Origin: Lutraria lutraria
Lineage: Eukaryota; Mollusca; Bivalvia; Venerida; Mactridae
Assembly (NCBI GenBank): GCA_964023205.1
Contig: OZ026842.1
Span: forward strand, 38,765,501 to 38,829,500
Reading direction: 5' to 3'
Length of the DNA stretch: 64,000 nt
Below are positions 58,440 to 64,000 of this stretch, piece by piece. Position numbers and translations under genes: made by a program. Positions within the stretch are counted from its first letter, which is position 1. Every line of letters begins with the position of its first letter. The notes beneath the pieces are model-generated. The model was given only the letters and a program-made list of their open reading frames with translations. It was not told the DNA's origin and did not search any database.

Positions 58440-61400
58440 ATGTCATTCGATGGAGGATTTTCAAATAACTTATCACATATGTTAACCACCATTAGACGAT
58501 GTGTCACACAACTCCCATGGCTGTAGTAGCTGAAAGATCAAGATCAAGCTTAAAGTTCAAAAGTTATAATTTTAGTCTTTTTGGTATGTCCGCTCTGTTA
58601 CTTGGTCACCCATCAGAAGTTATTGCAATAACTCGCCACAAATGTTTACCATCATTTAACGATGCATGCAACTGCCATGGTTGTAACTCCAAAGTTAGAT
58701 CAAGCTTAAAGTTCAAAGGTCTTATTTCTGGTCTTGTTGACATGTCCACTCTGTAACTTGGTCACTCATCAGAGGTTATTGAAATAACTCGCCACAAATG
58801 TTTACCATCATTTAACGATGCGTGCAACTGCCATGGTTGTAACTCCAAAGTCAAGATCAAGCTTAAAGTTCAAAGGTCTTAATTCTGGTCTTGTTAGCAT
58901 GTCCACTCAGTAACTTGGTCACTCATCAGAGGTTATTGAAATAACTCGCCACAAATGTTTACCATAATTTCACGATGCATGCAACTCCCATGGTTGTAAC
59001 TCCAAGATCAAATTTAAAGTTCAAAGGTCTTAATTTGGTCTTGTTAGCATGCCCAATCCATAACTTGGTCACTCATCAGAGGTTATTGAAATAACTTGCC
59101 ACAAATGTTTTCCGTCATTTAATAATACACTCAACTCCCATGGTTGTAACATCAAGCTTAAAGTTCAAAGGTCTTAATTCTGGTCTTGTTAGCATGTCCA
59201 CTCAGTAACTTGGTCACTCATCAGAGGTTATTGAAATAACTCACCACAAATGTTTACCATCATTTCACGATGCATGCAACTCCCATGGTTGTAACTCCAA
59301 GATCAAATTTAAAGTTCAAAGGTCTTAATTTGGTCTTGTTAGCATGTCCACTTTGTACCTTGGTCACTCATCAGAGGTTATTGAAATAAATCGCCATAAA
59401 TGTTTACCATCATTTAATGATGCACGTAACTCGCATGGTTGTAACTCCCAGGTCAAGATCAAGCTTAAAGTTTGAAGGTCTCAATTCTGATCTTGTTAGC
59501 ATGTCCACTCTGTACTTGGCCACTCATCAGAGGTTATAAAAATAACTCGCCACAAATGTTTACCATCAATTAAAGTTGCACGCAGCGCCAATGGTTGTAA
59601 CTCCAAGATCAAGCTTAAAGATTGAAGGTATTAATTCTGGTCTTGTTGACATGTCCACTCTGTAACTTGGTCACTCATTTGAGGTTATTTGACTTACTTG
59701 CCATAAATGTCTACCATCATTTAATGATGCACGCAAATCCCATGTTTGTAACTCCAAGATCAAGCTTAAAGTTCGAAGGTCTTAATTCCGGTCTTGTTGA
59801 CATGTCCACTCTGTAACTTGGTCACTCATTTGAGGTTATTTGAATAACTCGCCACAAATGTTTACCGTCATTTAAAGTTGCACGCAACTCCCATGGCTAT
59901 AACTCGAAAGTCAAAATCAAGCTTAAAGTTTGAAGGTCTTAATTCTGGTCTTGTTAGCATGTCCACTCTGTAACTTGGTCACTCATTTGAGGTTATTTGA
60001 ATAACTCGCCACAAATGTTTACAATCATTTAAAGTTGCACGCAAATCTCATGGTTGTAACTCCCAGTTAAGATCAAGCTTAAAGTTCAAAGGTCTTAATT
60101 CTGGTCTTGTTAGCATGTCCACTCTGTAACTTGGTCACTCATCAGAGGTTATTGAAATAACTCGCCACAAATGTTTACCATCATTTAACGATGCGTGCAA
60201 CTGCCATGGTTGTAACTCCAAAGTCAAGATCAAGCTTAAAGTTCAAAGGTCTTAATTCTGGTCTTGTTAGCATGTCCACTCAGTAACTTGGTCACTCATC
60301 AGAGGTTATTGAAATAACTCGCCACAAATGTTAACCATAATTTCACGATGCATGCAACTCCCATGGTTGTAACTCCAAGATCAAGTTTGAAGTTCAAAGG
60401 TCTTAATTTGGTCTTGTTAGCATGCCCAATCCCTAACTTGGTCACTCATCAGAGGTTATTGAAATAACTTGCCACAAATGTTTACCATCATTTAATAATA
60501 CACTCAACTCCCATGGTTGTAACTCTAAGGTCAAGATCAAGCTTAAAGTTCAAAGGTCTTAATTTTGGTCTTGTTAGCATGTCCACTCAGTAACTTGGTC
60601 ACTCATTAGAGGTTATTGAAATAACTTGCCACAAATCATTACCATCATTTAATAATGCAGGCAAATCCCATGGTTGTAACTCGAAAGTCAAGATCAAGCT
60701 TAAAGTTCAAATGTCTTAATTTTGGTCTTGTTAGCATGTCCACTCTGTACCTTGGTCACTCATCAGAGGTTATTGAAATAAATCGCCATAAATGTTTACC
60801 ATCATTTAATGATGCGCGCAACTCACATGGTTGTAACTCCCAGGTCAAAATCAAGCTTAAAGTTTGAAGGTCTCAATTCTGATCTTGTTAGCATGTCCAC
60901 TCTGTAACTTGGCCACTCATCAGAGGTTATTAAAATAACTCGCCACAAATGTTTACCATCAGTTAAAGTTGCACGCAGCACCAATGGTTGTAACTCCAAG
61001 ATCAAGCTTAAAGTTTGAAGGTATTAATTCTGGTCTTGTTGACATGTCCACTCTGTAACTTGGTCACTCATTTGAGGTTATTTGACTTACTTGCCATAAA
61101 TGTCTACCATCATTTAATGATGCGCGCAAATCCCATGGTTGTAACTCCAAGATCAAGCTTAAAGTTCAAAGGTCTTAATTCCGGTCTTGTTGACATGTCC
61201 ACTCTGTAACTTGGTCACTCATTTGAGGTTATTTGAATAACTCGGCACAAATGTTTACCATCATTTAATGATGCATGCAAATCCCATGGTTGTAACTCCA
61301 AGGTGAAGATCAAGCTTAAAGTTCAAAGGTCTTAATTCTGGTCTTGTTGAAATGTCCACTCTGTAACTTGGTCACGAGTGACATCAGATGTTATTGAAAT

Positions 61401-62130
61401 GAATTTCCACAAGTGTTTACCATCATTTAACGATGCATGCAACTCCCATGGTCGTAGCTCCAAGGTCAAGATCAAGCTTAAAGTTCGAAGGTCTTAATTC
61501 TGGTCTTGTTGACATGTCCACTCTGTAACTTGGTCACTCATCAGAGGTTATTGAAATAAATCTCCACAAATGTATCTCCACAAATGTTTACCATCATTTA
61601 ACGATGCATGCAACTCTCATGGTTGTAACTCCAAGGCCAAGATCAAGCTTAAAGTTCAAAGGTCTTAATTTTGGTTTTGTTAGCATGTCCACTCTGTAAC
61701 TTGGTCACTCATCAGAGGTTATTAAAATAACTTGCCACAAATCCTTACCATCATTTAATAATACACTCAACTCCCATGGTTGTAACTTCAATGTCAAGAT
61801 CAAGCTTAAAGTTCAAAGGTCTTATTTCTGGTCTTGTTGACATGTCCACTCTGTAACTTGGTCACTCATCAGAGGTTATTGAAATAAATCACCACAAATG
61901 TTTACCATCATTTACAATGCGTGCAACTCCCATGGTTGTAACTCCAAGGTCAAAATCAAGTTTAAAGGTCTTAATTTTGGTCTTGTTAGCTTGTCCGCTC
62001 TCTAACTTGGTCACTCATTTGAGGTTATTTGAATAAATCTCCATATATGTTTACCATTATTTAACAATTTTCATGTCGGTTTTGTAACTTTTTCTGTAGG
62101 GGGTATTTGTCACTCCTGTGACAGCTCTAG
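58440..62130 (+). mobile_element. large ~158-bp tandem array ending in a Helitron-type 3' end, family C
   Basis: About 22 units of ~158 bp carry TAACTTGGTCACTCATCAGA, CGCCACAAATGTTTACC, CATGGTTGTAACTCCAAG and CAAGCTTAAAGTTCAAAGG. The right end is unique: GGGGGTATT, the hairpin TGTCAC-TCCT-GTGACA, then AGCTCTAG and T. This is the same end as the 300-bp element at 8727-9026. The 5' end is not recognisable. HindIII-type AAGCTT sites occur once per unit. Unit ORFs are by-products. Confidence 0.75.
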
Positions 62131-62149
62131 TTCAAATTAAATCTTCTAA

Positions 62150-62345
62150 TTTTATACCACGGCATCAAATAATGCCAGGGTATTTTTATATATATATTGA
62201 TTGCTTTGTCTGTCCGCTATTTTATGCCATGGCATCAAATAATGCCAGGGTATTTTTATATATATTGATTGCTTTGTCTGTCTGCTATTTTTATGCCATG
62301 GCATCAAATGATGCAGGGGCATATAATATATTGATTGCTTTGTCT
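62150..62345. repeat. ~66-bp tandem repeat, three copies
   Basis: The unit contains ATGCCATGGCATCAAATAAT, GCCAGGGTATTTTTATATA and TTGATTGCTTTGTCTGT. It follows directly on the family C element and may be the start of a further dispersed repeat. Confidence 0.85.
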
Positions 62346-62566
62346 GTGCACCAATCTGTATGAGTTATAAGTAGATTTTACTGTTTCATTTATTGCTTTG
62401 GTACTTTAAGAGATATTGTCTTGGACCTATTCTAATCCACCCATATCACCCAAACCTTGACTTGACATTGACTGGATTTGGACTGATACTGTTATAAAAG
62501 GGCTATTTCTTGATTAACTGGAAAGTATGGTTTCATCTAACCCCAACATTGCTTACTATAATGTGT

Positions 62567-63409
62567 CAGAGCAACAGATAAGGTTTTTTGTGTAATTGGG
62601 TAATACTCATTTTCTGAAGGAATTGAGTAATGAGAAAAACAATTGGGTATCCAACATATTGTTACCCCATAGAAATGAAATCTATTGGGTATTCTCATTA
62701 TATGTTTGTATGCTGGAAATTTGAATCTTTGATGAGCCATCATAGGACCAAACACTGAGCACTAACTTGCCAAGCTTCAGTGTTACTCTTTTCTCACTTG
62801 GTCACTACACACACTGCATTTCAACATGTAAATTAATATCCACCTACTTATTCAATTTACAACCATTTGTATTTATCTGTCCAATTTCTAAATGTCTTTT
62901 GATTTTTATTATACCCAATGTGTGACTGCATTGTTTACAGTTTTTTACTGTTGTTTTCATGCCGACCCAGTCAACAAATGAAAGATTTTGCCATATATCG
63001 TCGCTAGACGAAACAGAATTTAAAATTAAATAATCGAGAATCTCTCTAACAATTACTGCACCTTCAGATATTTGTTTCTTTACATCAAAATATGAATTAA
63101 GCCTCAAGTGTGATCGGTGTTTTACGTTTTCCTCGTCTGTTGTTTTGATCGTGACAATTGCAGATAAACGCTTTCAATGTGCTCATAGTTCAATTACCGG
63201 AAGTTAGGCAAGCGTCTACATGACCGTGCAACTGGCTAAAAACACGTTTAGGACGAATTGAAAATTGTATCGGTACGCATGCTATTAGAATAAATTGCGT
63301 ATTGAGTTTTTTGGTTTACGTTTTGTTACGCATTAATTTTTATTTTAATTGGGTTTTAATCAATTTTATTTGCGTATTTACGCAAATACGCACCTTATCT
63401 GTTGCTCTG
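62567..63409. mobile_element. hAT-like non-autonomous element, 843 bp, 6-bp target duplication
   Basis: CAGAGCAACAGATAAGG at the left and CCTTATCTGTTGCTCTG at the right are exact 17-bp inverted repeats. ATGTGT flanks both ends (62561-62566 and 63410-63415). Inside on the minus strand is an 87-codon open frame (62844-63107) with EGAVIVREILDYLIL and KNCKQCSHTLG, plus a short ATG frame just upstream ending in KRKTPITLEA. Neither resembles hAT transposase, and they could be captured host sequence. Confidence 0.7.
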
Positions 63410-63521
63410 ATGTGTAGATCTATACATATGTCATCCCTTTGATCAATTATCAGTGCTTTTGTATTACTCAACCTGGATTTGACTTTGACATGATTTGACC
63501 TTAAAATGGATTATTTTTAGC

Positions 63522-64000
63522 TCTCATGAGCACTTGTGCTCAGGGTGAGCTTTTGTGATCGGTCTTCGTCAAGCATCGTGCGTTTTACCTTGTGAACACA
63601 CTAGGGGCCACATTTTTAGCTCAATTTTCACAAAACTGGGTCAGAATGTTAATATCAACAAAATCTCGAGTTCGACAATTGGCCATTTTGGGTGAAAAAC
63701 TAGGTCACCAGAGCCAAATAAGGGAGAACCTTGTGAACACTCTAGAAATCACTGTTTTGATTGGATCATCATGAAACCTAATCAGAATGATTGTCTTAAT
63801 TAATATCTTGGGTGAGTTCCAACATGGGTTATCTTAGGTCAAAAACTAGGTTGCTAGGTCAAATCTTTATATGAACAACCATATTAACACTGTAGGTTTG
63901 ACAGTTGTAATTGGATCTTCACCAAACTTTGTCAAATTATTTGTTTTAATGATAGAACAGTCAAATACAAAATGTGTCAGCTGGAGTGAATAACTAGGTC
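63522..64000 (+). mobile_element. family A Helitron-like element, runs off the window
   Basis: It starts TTAGCTCTCATGAGCACTTG then GTGCTCAGGGTGAGCTTTTG, the same hairpin head as at 3641. Degenerate units with AAACTAGGTCAC recur to the end of the window. Confidence 0.6.

Noticed and set aside
59622..61209. Pair of near-identical ORFs (59622 and 61015)
   Set aside because: Both are the same frame of the satellite unit, duplicated with the array; not genes.
58440..62060. CRISPR-like regular repeats
   Set aside because: Units are contiguous ~158-bp tandem repeats without unique spacers, in animal DNA.

Overview
This 64-kb window is animal nuclear DNA, AT-rich, with short exons, GT-AG introns and many dispersed repeats. 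The repeats include Helitron-like elements with central ~160-bp tandem arrays (the 'pearl' arrangement described in bivalves), tRNA-headed SINEs and TA-flanked MITEs. Together with the LINE remnant and the gene content they point to a marine mollusc, most likely a bivalve; I cannot name the species. I found no rRNA, functional tRNA, CRISPR or bacterial feature.

Layout: (1) 79-21678 (+) is a complete 24-exon gene for the ZC3H13-type subunit of the m6A RNA-methyltransferase complex. I followed the frame through every splice junction to a 1461-residue product. (2) 23393-31515 (-) is a complete six-exon cytosolic sulfotransferase of 311 residues, convergent with gene 1. A ~1-kb hairpin-rich spacer separates the two, and a decayed LINE tail lies in the second sulfotransferase intron. 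(3) 34583-36042 (+) is a two-exon, 134-residue coiled-coil protein with an acidic tail that I do not recognise. (4) 51998-54192 (+) is a three-exon, 96-residue protein that I also do not recognise; probable upstream exons lie at 47.3-47.8 kb and hold a separate 37-residue ORF. (5) The rest, especially 36.6-47.2 kb and 54.2-64 kb, is repeat-rich and has no convincing gene. It includes a cluster of four TA-flanked MITEs, a 34-bp tandem array, a ~3.6-kb array of ~158-bp units with a duplicated higher-order block, and an 843-bp hAT-like element.

The four genes show no functional link. The most unusual signal is a family of extremely short palindromic insertions of about 28-60 nt. They share arms of the form CARRGACBTATA, and four of them are bounded by exact 7-bp direct repeats that look like target-site duplications. 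Two copies share the same 28 nt at unrelated sites. That implies mobilisation of a unit far smaller than any ordinary MITE.
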